In this document: positions 35,826 through 44,354 of the stretch, in pieces
How the letters are laid out: every line of letters begins with the position of its first letter
How positions within the stretch are numbered: position 1 is the first letter of the stretch
Assembly: GCF_030548205.1 (NCBI RefSeq)
Contig: NZ_JAUORV010000002.1
Location: 124,001 to 188,000 of the forward strand
Source: Aliiglaciecola sp. 3_MG-2023
Lineage (GTDB): Bacteria; Pseudomonadota; Gammaproteobacteria; Enterobacterales; Alteromonadaceae
Direction of reading: 5' to 3'
DNA: 64,000 nt
Translations under genes and position numbers: made by a program
The notes under the pieces: model-generated
What the model saw: only the letters and a program-made list of their open reading frames with translations
The model's database searches: none
What the model was told of the DNA's origin: nothing

Positions 35826-36965
35826 TTATTTACTTTTTAACACGTCATCGCTACCTTCTTGATGTAGATTTATTGCTTGGATTGGGTATGGAATCACAAT
35901 ACCTTCCTGGGCAAATCTCTTGTGTAAGGCTTTGATAAATTCGGACCTGATAAAAAAGCGATTGAAATATTCCTGAGCACGCAGCATCACTGTCAAATTG
36001 ATACTAGAATTATCAAACCCAGTAAAGATGACAAAGGTATCGTATTCAGGAATACCCCATTTGTGACTTTTTAGCACTTGTTTTGCCACTTCAAGTGTCA
36101 CTTTCTCAACATGATCTAGATCGGAATCATAGTGCACTCCAAGATCTACCGGCACTGATAGCTGTTTTTCAGGATAATAATAATTGATGATTTTTGATTG
36201 TGCGAGTTTACTGTTGGGCATAATGACGATGTTATTTGGCAGCATTTTTATCCATGTAGAGCGCCATCCTATCTTTTCGACAAAGCCTTGCTCACCTGAA
36301 TCCAGTTCAATAAAATCTCCAACTCTGATTGGTTTATCGGCCAGCATTTGAATGCCCGAGAAAAAGTTTTCCAAGGTAGGTTGCAATGCTAGTGCAACCG
36401 CAAGGGAACCAATGCCTAATGAGGCGACAAGTGGTGTGATGGAAATCCCAATATTGCTCAGTATAATCAACACACCGATGACAATAATAGTCCCCCGCAG
36501 AAGTCCTCTTAAAAGGGTACCACTGCTTCGCAAGCCACTTCCTTTTGAAATAATCCTCGTAATACTCATTCGAGCAAAGTGATCGGCAAACACTAGCACT
36601 GCAACAATCGCTAACAGCAATGCAACAAGGTTAATCTGCGTCACCCAGGTACTGACTGTTTCGTCATAGAGTTTCACAAGCTGTTCTGTAGCCAACAAAC
36701 TAATTGAGATTATCAGCAAACTTAATGGCCGTTTGGCCCCTCGCACTGCTATTCCCGACCAGTGATAATTGCTAGGGTGATTCAAGCCGCTTAAATAGAA
36801 ATATAGAACACGTTTTATTAGCCAAAGACCAATAAATACCATGAAAAAGAATATTGGCCCAATTGCCCATAAAGGCACCCACTGAGCGATCCAATTCGGA
36901 ATATTTGTAATTGCCTGCAAGAAAGTATGCACCCTGTTGAAAAGCTTTAATAATCTACGAAGCAA
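35826..36965 (-). CDS. MscS-family mechanosensitive ion channel
   Basis: 379 residues: about five membrane spans, then the conserved pore helix and beta domain (LVASLGIGSLAVALALQPTL, FFSGIQMLADKPIRVGDFIE, GFVEKIGWRSTWIKMLPNN, VIMPNSKLA). This is the MscS core with extra N-terminal helices; unlike the ybdG-type gene it lacks the YbdG blocks. It releases solutes on osmotic downshock. It converges with the PhoD-like gene. The 35661-35825 gap shows no gene I recognise. Confidence 0.92.
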   Translation of the reverse strand: MLRRLLKLFNRVHTFLQAITNIPNWIAQWVPLWAIGPIFFFMVFIGLWLIKRVLYFYLSGLNHPSNYHWSGIAVRGAKRPLSLLIISISLLATEQLVKLYDETVSTWVTQINLVALLLAIVAVLVFADHFARMSITRIISKGSGLRSSGTLLRGLLRGTIIVIGVLIILSNIGISITPLVASLGIGSLAVALALQPTLENFFSGIQMLADKPIRVGDFIELDSGEQGFVEKIGWRSTWIKMLPNNIVIMPNSKLAQSKIINYYYPEKQLSVPVDLGVHYDSDLDHVEKVTLEVAKQVLKSHKWGIPEYDTFVIFTGFDNSSINLTVMLRAQEYFNRFFIRSEFIKALHKRFAQEGIVIPYPIQAINLHQEGSDDVLKSK

Positions 36966-37367
36966 TTATTACACCACCAAAATCAATAATTCTGGTGATG
37001 TAGCTTATTGAATTATATAAAGAAAAAATACATACACATGTTTTCAAAATACCATCGCACTCAATCCATGCAACGCTGCACCCTGTTTGGGGTACTCTAT
37101 ATTGCGAACTGCTTTTTATTAATATTAGCCCGATATAGTCAGTATAAAATATGAGTATCGACTCGATTTTTTGACTACAAGGTGCCCAAAACCATAGCCT
37201 TTAAAAAGAGTAAACAAGGGATAGTCGCAACAATATAAAACAAAAAATTGTTGGATATTACTAGCACATACAGAGACAATAATGGCTGAATAATCGTTAA
37301 TACCTTTTTCATTAAAAAGTAGGTGACAAGTAAAGGCTTGTTTAATGAAATGAGTATGAGGAAAAAA
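36966..37367. other. Intergenic region
   Basis: About 400 bases between the divergent mscS and fldB genes. A minus-strand frame at 37175-37312 would encode a 45-residue hydrophobic peptide, but it lacks a ribosome binding site. I see no terminator or repeat. Confidence 0.4.
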
Positions 37368-37910
37368 ATGTCAGAACACGCAGTAAATATTGGTTTGTTT
37401 TTCGGTTCTACCACTTGCTACACAGAAATGGCCGCAGAGAAAATCCAATCCGAAATCAACGAGCTTTTTGATGCTCCTGTCGTTGAGCTATTTAACATAA
37501 AAGACGTTGCCCTAAGCAAAGCACAATCATTCGATATTTTGCTGTTTGGTATTTCTACATGGGACTTTGGTGAGTTGCAGGAAGACTGGGAGTCGACTTG
37601 GGATGATATAAAAACCCTTAACCTAAAAGGCAAAACCGTTGCTTTATTTGGTTTAGGTGATCAAATCGGTTATGCCGACTGGTTTCAAGATGCCTTAGGA
37701 ATGTTACACGATGAACTCGCCGTGCTTGATTGTGAGTTTATTGGCTATTGGCCCAATCAAGGTTATGAGTTTAATCATTCAAAAGGGCTAACCGCAGATA
37801 AAAGTCATTTTGTTGGACTGTCACTGGATGATGAGAACCAATATGATTTAAGCGATGAACGCATCAGCCAATGGTGTGAACAACTTCTCACTGAACTGCC
37901 ACTTAGCTAA
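37368..37910 (+). CDS. fldB: Flavodoxin FldB-type
   Basis: 180 residues. FMN phosphate loop FFGSTTCYTEMAAEKI, the W-containing ring loop STWDFGELQEDWE, and LFGLGDQIGYADWFQDALG; the 20-residue insert makes it a long-chain flavodoxin. The threonine-rich loop (STTCYT) is FldB-like. It acts as a low-potential electron carrier. Start at ATG 37368, 6 bases after GAGGA; upstream in-frame ATGs at 37353 and TTGs are less supported. The next gene begins 7 bases after its stop. Confidence 0.88.
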   Translation: MSEHAVNIGLFFGSTTCYTEMAAEKIQSEINELFDAPVVELFNIKDVALSKAQSFDILLFGISTWDFGELQEDWESTWDDIKTLNLKGKTVALFGLGDQIGYADWFQDALGMLHDELAVLDCEFIGYWPNQGYEFNHSKGLTADKSHFVGLSLDDENQYDLSDERISQWCEQLLTELPLS

Positions 37911-37917
37911 TTATCTC

Positions 37918-38700
37918 ATGCCTGATATGCGCCCTAGAATCCAACGACCTTTCTATCGAAACGGTCCAGAGCATCGGGCAGGGGCAGACGTAAGTTTTGG
38001 CGATATTCGGAAAATATTTGGTTTTAAAACCATTCAAATTGGCAAGTGGGTAACACAAACTGAACAGCAGTTAGCGGCTAACCTATTCTTCGATGCACTC
38101 TGTGATTTAATGGACATTCTGCAAGTTAATGAACAAGTAATTTCCTTGAATGGGAGTTTATCATTGGCCTTTGGTATTGGTGGCCAAAAACACAGTAGTG
38201 CTCATTATCATGCGCCGAAAAGACAATTATCCTTAGCTAAAAATGCAGGTGGTGGCGCTTTAGCTCACGAATGGTTCCATGGTTTCGACCACTATATTAG
38301 CAGTAAAATGTACGCTATAAATGTACCACATGGATTTGCCTCAAGCCTGTGGTTAGAAGACGCCAACATGCATTCCCACCCGTTAAACCAAACCCTTTCC
38401 CATTGGTTTCAAACATTATTTTTAGATACTAATGGCATCAATCCAAGCGATTACGTGACACGCTGCGTGCAAGCAGATAAAAGCCTGCAATTTTATTATT
38501 TTGCGCAGCCACAAGAAATGGCCGCTCGAGCTTTTGAAGCGGCGATCCAAGATCAGACCATTAAAAACGCATTTTTGGTGCAAGGCACAAAACAAACAGT
38601 CGAAGCGCAAGTGGGGATTTATCCCATTGACGAACATAGGTTAGAAAGTAACGCTAGCATACTGAATTATTTTAAAATTTTAGGTAAAGCGCTTAAATAA
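37918..38700 (+). CDS. CLCA_X-like zincin protein
   Basis: 260 residues. The segment AHEWFHGFDHY contains an HExxH zinc-protease-type motif (H117, E118, H121), with a downstream PQEMAARAFEAAIQ acidic block that could give a further ligand. The architecture recalls LPD1-like domains and the family annotated CLCA_X in Vibrio and Shewanella; that name is from memory. Soluble and probably cytoplasmic. Start at ATG 37918 (MPDMRPRIQRPF); an upstream ATG at 37855 lies inside fldB. Likely cotranscribed with fldB. Confidence 0.7.
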   Translation: MPDMRPRIQRPFYRNGPEHRAGADVSFGDIRKIFGFKTIQIGKWVTQTEQQLAANLFFDALCDLMDILQVNEQVISLNGSLSLAFGIGGQKHSSAHYHAPKRQLSLAKNAGGGALAHEWFHGFDHYISSKMYAINVPHGFASSLWLEDANMHSHPLNQTLSHWFQTLFLDTNGINPSDYVTRCVQADKSLQFYYFAQPQEMAARAFEAAIQDQTIKNAFLVQGTKQTVEAQVGIYPIDEHRLESNASILNYFKILGKALK

Positions 38701-38829
38701 CGGGCAAATTTAAACCCAAAATAAAATTAATTGCCAAAATCTATCAACAAATTGCATTTAACGCATTTACTCTTACACCAAAGTAATTCTATACTAGGGC
38801 ATTAACGATTAGTAACTGTGGTTGAATTT

Positions 38830-39240
38830 ATGAGAAAGAAAAAGCACGGCTCCGCTGATGACGAAGCTCAAATTGATATGACCCCCATGCTAGACATCGT
38901 TTTTATTATGTTGATTTTCTTCATTGTAACGACGTCTTTTGTGAAAGAAGCTGGCTTGATGGCTAATCGTCCAAAGGCTCCAGATGCGCCGCCACCGCCA
39001 AGTAATGCAAAAACCTTGGCTATACGTATTGACCAGCAAGGCACCATTGTAATGGATAACCGCGAAGTTGATATACGTCGAGTTGTGGCAAACATCCAAA
39101 GCTTTTTAGCAGAGAATAATACGGATTCTGCAGCTATCCAGGCTCATTCAAAAACCAAACACGGTATCGTGGTGGAAGTTATGAACCAAGCCAAAGAAGC
39201 AGGGATAGACAAAGTGTCGATTCTTGTTAAAGACAGCTGA
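38830..39240 (+). CDS. exbD: Biopolymer transport protein ExbD
   Basis: 136 residues with one N-terminal membrane helix (MTPMLDIVFIMLIFFIVTTS) carrying the conserved proton-path aspartate, then a periplasmic domain. ExbD works with ExbB to energise TonB-dependent uptake. Start at ATG 38830 (MRKKKHGSADDEAQ), preceded by GTGG; a GTG at 38818 would add four residues. There is no exbB or tonB beside it, so its partners are encoded elsewhere. Followed by a strong terminator. Confidence 0.92.
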   Translation: MRKKKHGSADDEAQIDMTPMLDIVFIMLIFFIVTTSFVKEAGLMANRPKAPDAPPPPSNAKTLAIRIDQQGTIVMDNREVDIRRVVANIQSFLAENNTDSAAIQAHSKTKHGIVVEVMNQAKEAGIDKVSILVKDS

Positions 39241-39260
39241 TACATTTCAAGCTATTTAAA

Positions 39261-39288
39261 AAGCCCTTCCGTTGTGAAGGGCTTTTTT
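39261..39288 (+). terminator. Intrinsic terminator of exbD
   Basis: AAGCCCTTC and its complement (39261-39269, 39276-39284) with a 6-base loop, running into six Ts. Confidence 0.92.
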
Positions 39289-39348
39289 GTATCTATTATT
39301 TGGTTTTCATTGCAGTTAACGAGTGAGTACCTACTATAGCAATGTAGG

Positions 39349-39726
39349 TTACACAAAATCTTTGACTATATGTTGCACTGAACGATGATTTCTAGGAATG
39401 GAAACATCATCAGCCACATGATCAGCAGGATAACCGTACAAGCCAAACCTATCTTCTTTGCTATGGGTAATGATGACAACGTGGGCTGGAGGCTTATCGA
39501 TATTGCCTCGAAATGGATCAATGACTGGCACTTCATAGCGCCCCAGTTTGATAAGTGCGACTCTCCGACCTTCGCGATAGATAAAACGGTCGAATACAGG
39601 ATTATCCAAAATACAATAAACCGCAAACTTGGGGATTTGAAAAGGGATAGCCTGCCACACTATTTCAACAACCTGTAGCTTATCGGCTAAATTAGAGATT
39701 GAATCCGGTAGATCAATGTCGCGCAT
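39349..39726 (-). CDS. CheW-like domain protein (125 aa)
   Basis: The sequence pattern VALIKLGRYEVPVIDPF, then AHVVIITHSKEDRFGLYGYPADHVADDVSIP, matches the second half of the CheW SH3-like fold (ligand-binding P-I-D/L motif, then VvGlvvD-V). The N-terminal half is shorter than in canonical CheW (about 155 residues). Start supported by GTGGTGATGT before the ATG. It may be a scaffold for a chemotaxis-like array or a solitary CheW-like protein; no che genes are nearby. Plus-strand frames over it have no support. Confidence 0.55.
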   Translation of the reverse strand: MRDIDLPDSISNLADKLQVVEIVWQAIPFQIPKFAVYCILDNPVFDRFIYREGRRVALIKLGRYEVPVIDPFRGNIDKPPAHVVIITHSKEDRFGLYGYPADHVADDVSIPRNHRSVQHIVKDFV

Positions 39727-39839
39727 ACATCACCACTTTATCTAAACCATCTGAATTAAATATAGCAACAAATCTGCCCAGAGAAAATTGTTTGAACAAA
39801 AAATCTTCACTAATGCGCGATTAAATCATCAATGCTGCT

Positions 39840-40583
39840 TTAAAAATTAAGGTAAAAGTCCCGACAAAGAGCCACATATTCATCAGAATACGTACCTTGA
39901 TAATTGTGAATAGTAATATGCTCTATCAAAGGTTCGTTTTGCGAAAAACCAAACCTCAATAATTGGCGTATCGGAGGTTTAGCAGGACTCGAACTTACCC
40001 AAGTTTGCATTTGACAATAGAGACCGTGTTCAGCAGCTAGAGCCAATACTTCGCCGCTATTGGCGGGTAAGATACAATAAAAATGGGCCTGTTCCGTGAG
40101 TAAACGAGATACTGATTTAAATAAGTCTACAAGACTTAAACTCGTATCATGACGAGCTTGTCGTCTCGATTCCGGCATATAATTAGGATCAGAAATACTG
40201 AGATCTCCCGTTTTCCCTTGGAAGTAAGGAGGATTGCTAACGATGAGGTCATACTGAGGCAACTCAGGTAACTGTTGTAAACTAATATGTTGAAAAGAAA
40301 GCTTCCCTTGCCATGGGCACTTTTGAGCATTTATCTGCGCCTGTAAAACCGCTTTTTCATCAACATCTATACCCAATATTTGGCTTTGTTCGCCAGTTCG
40401 TTGGGCCATCATAATGGCAATTAAACCACTGCCAGTTCCAATATCTAAAATAGAAGAATAATGGCCATTAGCCACCCAACTTCCTAACAATATCCCATCG
40501 GTCCCCACTTTCATGGCACAGTTTTCATGTTCAATATCGAACTGTTTAAATCGAAATCCATTAAATTTGGTTTTAGAGGTCAT
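39840..40583 (-). CDS. trmN6: tRNA1(Val) (adenine(37)-N6)-methyltransferase
   Basis: SAM-dependent N6-methylation of A37 in tRNA-Val (YfiC). With the start at 40583 it has about 247 residues. NGFRFKQFDIEHENCAMKVG is the family N-terminus, SILDIGTGSGLIAIMMA the SAM motif, and VSNPPYF the NPPY catalytic motif. Two upstream in-frame ATGs (40640, 40649) lie within a hairpin and would add unconserved residues, so I reject them. No strong ribosome binding site precedes 40583. Downstream of the PH-domain gene. Confidence 0.9.
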   Translation of the reverse strand: MTSKTKFNGFRFKQFDIEHENCAMKVGTDGILLGSWVANGHYSSILDIGTGSGLIAIMMAQRTGEQSQILGIDVDEKAVLQAQINAQKCPWQGKLSFQHISLQQLPELPQYDLIVSNPPYFQGKTGDLSISDPNYMPESRRQARHDTSLSLVDLFKSVSRLLTEQAHFYCILPANSGEVLALAAEHGLYCQMQTWVSSSPAKPPIRQLLRFGFSQNEPLIEHITIHNYQGTYSDEYVALCRDFYLNF

Positions 40584-40630
40584 TGTAAGGGGGTCACTGA
40601 CTTGCCAACGGCTACGAATAAAGTGGAAGA

Positions 40631-40650
40631 GGTGGGACATGATTCCCACC
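40631..40650 (-). terminator. Hairpin between the PH-domain gene and trmN6
   Basis: GGTGGGA and its complement (40631-40637, 40644-40650) with a 6-base loop, 17 bases past the PH-domain stop. The following T content is low (TCTTCCACTTTATT), so it is a weak terminator or a processing site. Confidence 0.5.
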
Positions 40651-40667
40651 CAATTTTGCTATACCAA

Positions 40668-41039
40668 TTAAAACATATAATCGGCAAGGGTGCGTTGAAT
40701 ACCCACTACCACATTTTTATTTAGTTCTTTTTCTATTGGTTCATCAATTCCAGATATCCAAATTTTGAACTCTGCATCTAAATCGAAATGACCTGCAGTT
40801 TCCAGTTTAAATTGAGTGATGGCCCGGTAAGGAATAGAATGATAGTCGACCTTCCTTCCGGTTAAACCTTGTTTATCTATTAATATCAAACGCTTACTAG
40901 TGAAAACATACATATCGCGGATTTCCTTGAATACGCGTTCTACGGTTTCATTCTCGCCGATAATAGGGGCTAATTCGTCGCTTACATCAGCTACATCTAT
41001 CTCTGATGCATTTCCCATTAATTTGTCTAACAATCCCAT
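40668..41039 (-). CDS. Bacterial PH-domain protein (bPH_1-like)
   Basis: 123 residues. GENETVERVFKEIRDMYVFTSKRLILID, then GRKVDYHSIPYRAITQFKLET and LDAEFKIWISG, are the strands of the bacterial pleckstrin-homology fold (PF08000 type), ending in a C-terminal helix. Soluble. Role unknown; relatives respond to stress or membrane lipids. ATG preceded by TTAGGAGACAGAA. Probably monocistronic. Confidence 0.85.
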   Translation of the reverse strand: MGLLDKLMGNASEIDVADVSDELAPIIGENETVERVFKEIRDMYVFTSKRLILIDKQGLTGRKVDYHSIPYRAITQFKLETAGHFDLDAEFKIWISGIDEPIEKELNKNVVVGIQRTLADYMF

Positions 41040-41228
41040 TTCTGTCTCCTAATTCAAATAGCTATGTCAAGGATAGGGGATTGGTTGCAAAACACAATAC
41101 ACCTATACCCTTTGTGTCGACTTTATGCTTCACTAGCTTATAAAAATTAAACGTCAGACCAAGTTAGCGGTATAGTTTACATAAGATGTGCATTTGCCTG
41201 CTTAATATGGAATTAAAAAGGAATCAAG

Positions 41229-42212
41229 ATGACAAGCTATTCTGACATTGTTCAAGCCCGCAAACGGATTGCTTCAATGATACATCAAACCCCAATAATA
41301 GAATCTTCGTTGTTGAATGAATGGTTGGGCAGCCGAATTTTATTTAAAGGGGAATGTTTACAACGAACCGGTGCATTCAAAGTTCGGGGTGCCATTAATA
41401 CCTTGGCAAAATTAGCCGAACAGAATGCTTTACCCAAACAAGTGGTTGCCAATAGCTCGGGCAATCATGCTCAAGCAGTCGCATACGCATGTAGCCTTTA
41501 CGATATTCCAGCGAAAATATTTAGTACCCAAAATGTATCAGCAGTAAAAGCACAAGCAACTCAGTATTATGGTGCTGAACTGGCACTATACCCTACTCGT
41601 TTAGAAGCAGATGAAGCCGTAAAACAGGCATCAGTTGAATCCGGAACATTATGGATACCTCCGTTTAATCATCCCGACATCATCGCTGGGCAGGGTACCT
41701 TGGTAATGGATGCACTCGAACAAACTGGAGATGTAGATGGCATATTTGCCCCTTGCGGTGGGGGAGGTTTATTATCGGGAACTTTGATTGCTGCCAAGAC
41801 CCTTTGTCCAGCAGCAAAAGTATTTGGCGCTGAGCCACTGACGGCAAATGATGCAGCAGAGTCTTTGCGACAAAACAAAATTATTTCATTAAGCAAACCT
41901 CCCATAACATTGGCAGACGGAGCAGCCACACCGTCAGTGGGTGAACATACCTTTGAGGTGCTAAAATTGCTTGATGGTATAGTCGAGGTATCTGAGTCTC
42001 GTATTGCTTACTGGACCCAGTGGTTACAACATTTACTCAAGTTGCATTTGGAGCCAACGAGCGCCATGTCCATGCAAGCAGTTGTTGAGTGGTTAAAACA
42101 TCAACCTAAAAATCAAACGGTTTTAGTACTTTTATCTGGTGGCAATATTGATCAATCCAAAATGCAACAAATTTGGTCAATGGATCACCTTGGTGAAATA
42201 CCTAACTTATAA
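41229..42212 (+). CDS. Serine/threonine dehydratase-like PLP enzyme
   Basis: 327 residues, fold type II. RTGAFKVRGA contains the PLP lysine K51, ANSSGNHAQA binds the substrate carboxylate, and PCGGGGLLSG forms the PLP phosphate loop. No C-terminal ACT domain, so it is the short, non-allosteric class (like catabolic threonine dehydratase, serine racemase or threo-3-hydroxyaspartate dehydratase); the substrate cannot be decided. ATG preceded by AAAAGGAATC. The amidohydrolase gene follows after 14 bases. Confidence 0.9.
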   Translation: MTSYSDIVQARKRIASMIHQTPIIESSLLNEWLGSRILFKGECLQRTGAFKVRGAINTLAKLAEQNALPKQVVANSSGNHAQAVAYACSLYDIPAKIFSTQNVSAVKAQATQYYGAELALYPTRLEADEAVKQASVESGTLWIPPFNHPDIIAGQGTLVMDALEQTGDVDGIFAPCGGGGLLSGTLIAAKTLCPAAKVFGAEPLTANDAAESLRQNKIISLSKPPITLADGAATPSVGEHTFEVLKLLDGIVEVSESRIAYWTQWLQHLLKLHLEPTSAMSMQAVVEWLKHQPKNQTVLVLLSGGNIDQSKMQQIWSMDHLGEIPNL

Positions 42213-42226
42213 AAATAAGAGGATTT

Positions 42227-43879
42227 ATGAAGAATCTATTTTTACTAGCTGCCTGCTTTATTTGCGCGATGACACATGCAAAACCAACAATAATTGGAAA
42301 TGTAAACGGATATACCCTAGATAATAATGGGGCTATGGTGCAATTTTCTCATTTAGTCTTTGAAAATGGCAAAGTACTTTCCATCGGCGATCAAACCTTA
42401 ATCAATCAATATCCAGATAGCGTATTCATTGATGGTCTTCAAAAAACTCTTTTACCTGGGTTAATAGACGCTCACGGGCATATCATTTTCCTCGGAGATT
42501 CACTTTTGGAAGTGAATATAAGAGATATAAAATCTGCACAACTTTCAGCGGCAAAGGTAAGGGACTACGCAGCGATAAACTCACAGCTAGAGTGGATATT
42601 GGGTAGTGGTTGGAATCAAGTCATATGGCCAGATAAGCAATTTCCAACTGCCCAAATACTCGATGAATATGTCAGTGAAACTCCTGTCGCCTTATCTCGG
42701 GTGGATGGTCATGCCGTTTGGGTTAACAGTAAAGCATTACAAATCGCAGGCATTGATAAAGATACCTTAGATCCCCCCGGAGGCAAAATTATTCGAGATG
42801 ATCAAGGGAACCCTAGCGGCATTTTAGTCGATACAGCGATGGACTTGTTATTAGAGCACCTGCCAACAGGCACTAATCAGAATATGCAAGCTAGCTTAGA
42901 GGTCGCTTCTGAACGCTTACTCTCAGTCGGTATCACCAGTGTACATGATGCTGGAATCGGCAAATCAGAATTTGATTTTTATAAACGCAATGCCTTAGAA
43001 AAAAATTTAAACACCCGCATATATGCAATGTATTGGTTTGAAGACCCGAATTTAGAAGAGCTTCTTAAAGCCGGATATTACAATGACCCCGATGACTTTC
43101 TGTCGGTTCGCAGTGTTAAAGCCATGGCTGATGGCGCTTTAGGCAGTCGCGGTGCAGCTTTGTTAGAGGAATACTCTGACGACCCCCACAACAAGGGTCT
43201 AATGGTTTTACAAGAGGAACAATTTAAACCTTTGTTTGATCTCGTTTTAAAATATAAATTTCAATTGAACGTCCATGCAATCGGTGATCAAGCGAATAAT
43301 CGAGTATTAAATCAATATGAAGCGTCATTTAAGACAGTGGGAGGTAAAGAGCTTCGAAATAGAATTGAACATGCTCAAGTGATTAGCCTGACGGATATCC
43401 CCCGCTTTAAACAATTGGATATTATCCCCTCTATGCAGCCTACCCATGCCACCAGCGATATGAACATGGCTGAAGACAGGTTAGGAAAAGATCGTTTACG
43501 TGGTGCTTACGCGTGGAAAAGCTTTATTGCTCAAGGTTCACCACTAGCGTTAGGTTCAGATTTTCCGGTTGAGATGAGCAATCCTTTTTATGGTCTTCAC
43601 GCAGCTGTCACTCGTCAGGATAGAAATAATCAGCCAGTGGAGGGTTGGATTCCTAGTCAAGCACTTAGCCTTCAACAGGCCTTTAAAGGCTTTACCATTG
43701 ACGCTGCTTATGCTGCTCATCAAGAAAAGATAATAGGCGGCTTAACAACAGGAAAATGGGCTGATTTTATATTAATTGATAGGGATATTTTCGAAATTGA
43801 TAAAAAAGAGATTTGGAAAACGAACGTATTGGAGACTTGGCTAGCAGGAAAACGCGTTTATAAGAAAAGCGACAAATAA
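42227..43879 (+). CDS. Exported amidohydrolase (YtcJ-like, Amidohydro_3)
   Basis: 550 residues with a signal peptide (MKNLFLLAACFICAMTHA). Metal-binding motif DAHGHI (HxH), HAIGDQAN, RIEHAQV and ALGSDFPVE match the YtcJ-like group of metal-dependent hydrolases; the C-terminal segment WADFILIDRDIF closes the barrel's beta sandwich. Periplasmic. Substrate unknown; related enzymes hydrolyse N-substituted formamides or cyclic amides. Operon with the dehydratase-like gene. Confidence 0.9.
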   Translation: MKNLFLLAACFICAMTHAKPTIIGNVNGYTLDNNGAMVQFSHLVFENGKVLSIGDQTLINQYPDSVFIDGLQKTLLPGLIDAHGHIIFLGDSLLEVNIRDIKSAQLSAAKVRDYAAINSQLEWILGSGWNQVIWPDKQFPTAQILDEYVSETPVALSRVDGHAVWVNSKALQIAGIDKDTLDPPGGKIIRDDQGNPSGILVDTAMDLLLEHLPTGTNQNMQASLEVASERLLSVGITSVHDAGIGKSEFDFYKRNALEKNLNTRIYAMYWFEDPNLEELLKAGYYNDPDDFLSVRSVKAMADGALGSRGAALLEEYSDDPHNKGLMVLQEEQFKPLFDLVLKYKFQLNVHAIGDQANNRVLNQYEASFKTVGGKELRNRIEHAQVISLTDIPRFKQLDIIPSMQPTHATSDMNMAEDRLGKDRLRGAYAWKSFIAQGSPLALGSDFPVEMSNPFYGLHAAVTRQDRNNQPVEGWIPSQALSLQQAFKGFTIDAAYAAHQEKIIGGLTTGKWADFILIDRDIFEIDKKEIWKTNVLETWLAGKRVYKKSDK

Positions 43880-43885
43880 CAGAAG

Positions 43886-43928
43886 GAAAAAACCCGCACA
43901 AACCACAGGACACGAAAATTTGTGCGGG
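43886..43928 (-). terminator. Intrinsic terminator on the minus strand without an assigned gene
   Basis: CCCGCACAAA and its complement (43893-43902, 43919-43928) with a 16-base loop; on the minus strand the stem ends in six Ts (43887-43892). On the plus strand there is no T-run, so it is directed at a minus-strand transcript originating in 43929-44750. Confidence 0.8.
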
Positions 43929-44040
43929 TAGTATTGCCTTCCTGCCTCAAACAACTTAGTTAGCGTCTGAAGTATTTCAACATTGTTTATTGTTTTTATT
44001 ATCAATGGTTACACACATAACTTTTCTATCGTAGATGCGT
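43929..44040 (-). ncRNA. Candidate small RNA upstream of the orphan terminator
   Basis: The terminator at 43886 needs a minus-strand transcript, and no coding frame is seen in the 800 bases above it. A TTGATA hexamer near 44008 could be a -35 element. The sequence just before the terminator contains unpaired AGGCAGGAAGGC. Boundaries are guesses. Confidence 0.35.
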
Positions 44041-44285
44041 AATCAAAGCTTATTTAGCAGTTTCAGTGCCAACTTTTTTATCTATATAATTCAATAACTT
44101 AAAATTTAAACACCAACACCTTTTGTCTCACATCTTACCAGTTTGGTGCATTAGCACTTTATTAGGGCGCAAGGATCGAATTTGTGCACATTTTATCTCA
44201 CACTTATTTGTTCGTTATGTGTACATATAGTTGATTAATATGAGAAATTTTATACACGAGGTGTATTGCCTAGGGGAAATCGACA

Positions 44286-44354
44286 ATGAGTAACGGTGCG
44301 AGCAATAAGGTTATTACTCCTAGTGTTGATTATAGTGTTGTGGCTCACATCTGA
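44286..44354 (+). pseudogene. Truncated reading frame with strong ribosome binding site (22 codons)
   Basis: ATG at 44286 has AGGGGAA eight bases upstream, and a 6-bp palindrome ATACAC-GAG-GTGTAT (44252-44266) just before it. The frame (MSNGASNKVITPSVDYSVVA then HI) ends after 22 codons with no continuation in other frames. It looks like the beginning of a once-expressed gene, possibly of a mobile element, now cut off. I do not recognise the family. Confidence 0.35.

Noticed and set aside
35684-35935. Plus-strand 83-codon frame after the PhoD-like gene
   Set aside because: It runs over the 3' end of the mscS-type gene on the other strand, and its composition does not look like a protein.
37175-37414. 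Minus-strand frame for a hydrophobic peptide upstream of fldB
   Set aside because: It overlaps the fldB start, has no ribosome binding site, and its hydrophobicity can come from AT-rich non-coding DNA.
39385-39678. Plus-strand frame over the CheW-like gene
   Set aside because: The minus-strand frame has a ribosome binding site and a recognisable fold pattern; the plus frame has neither.
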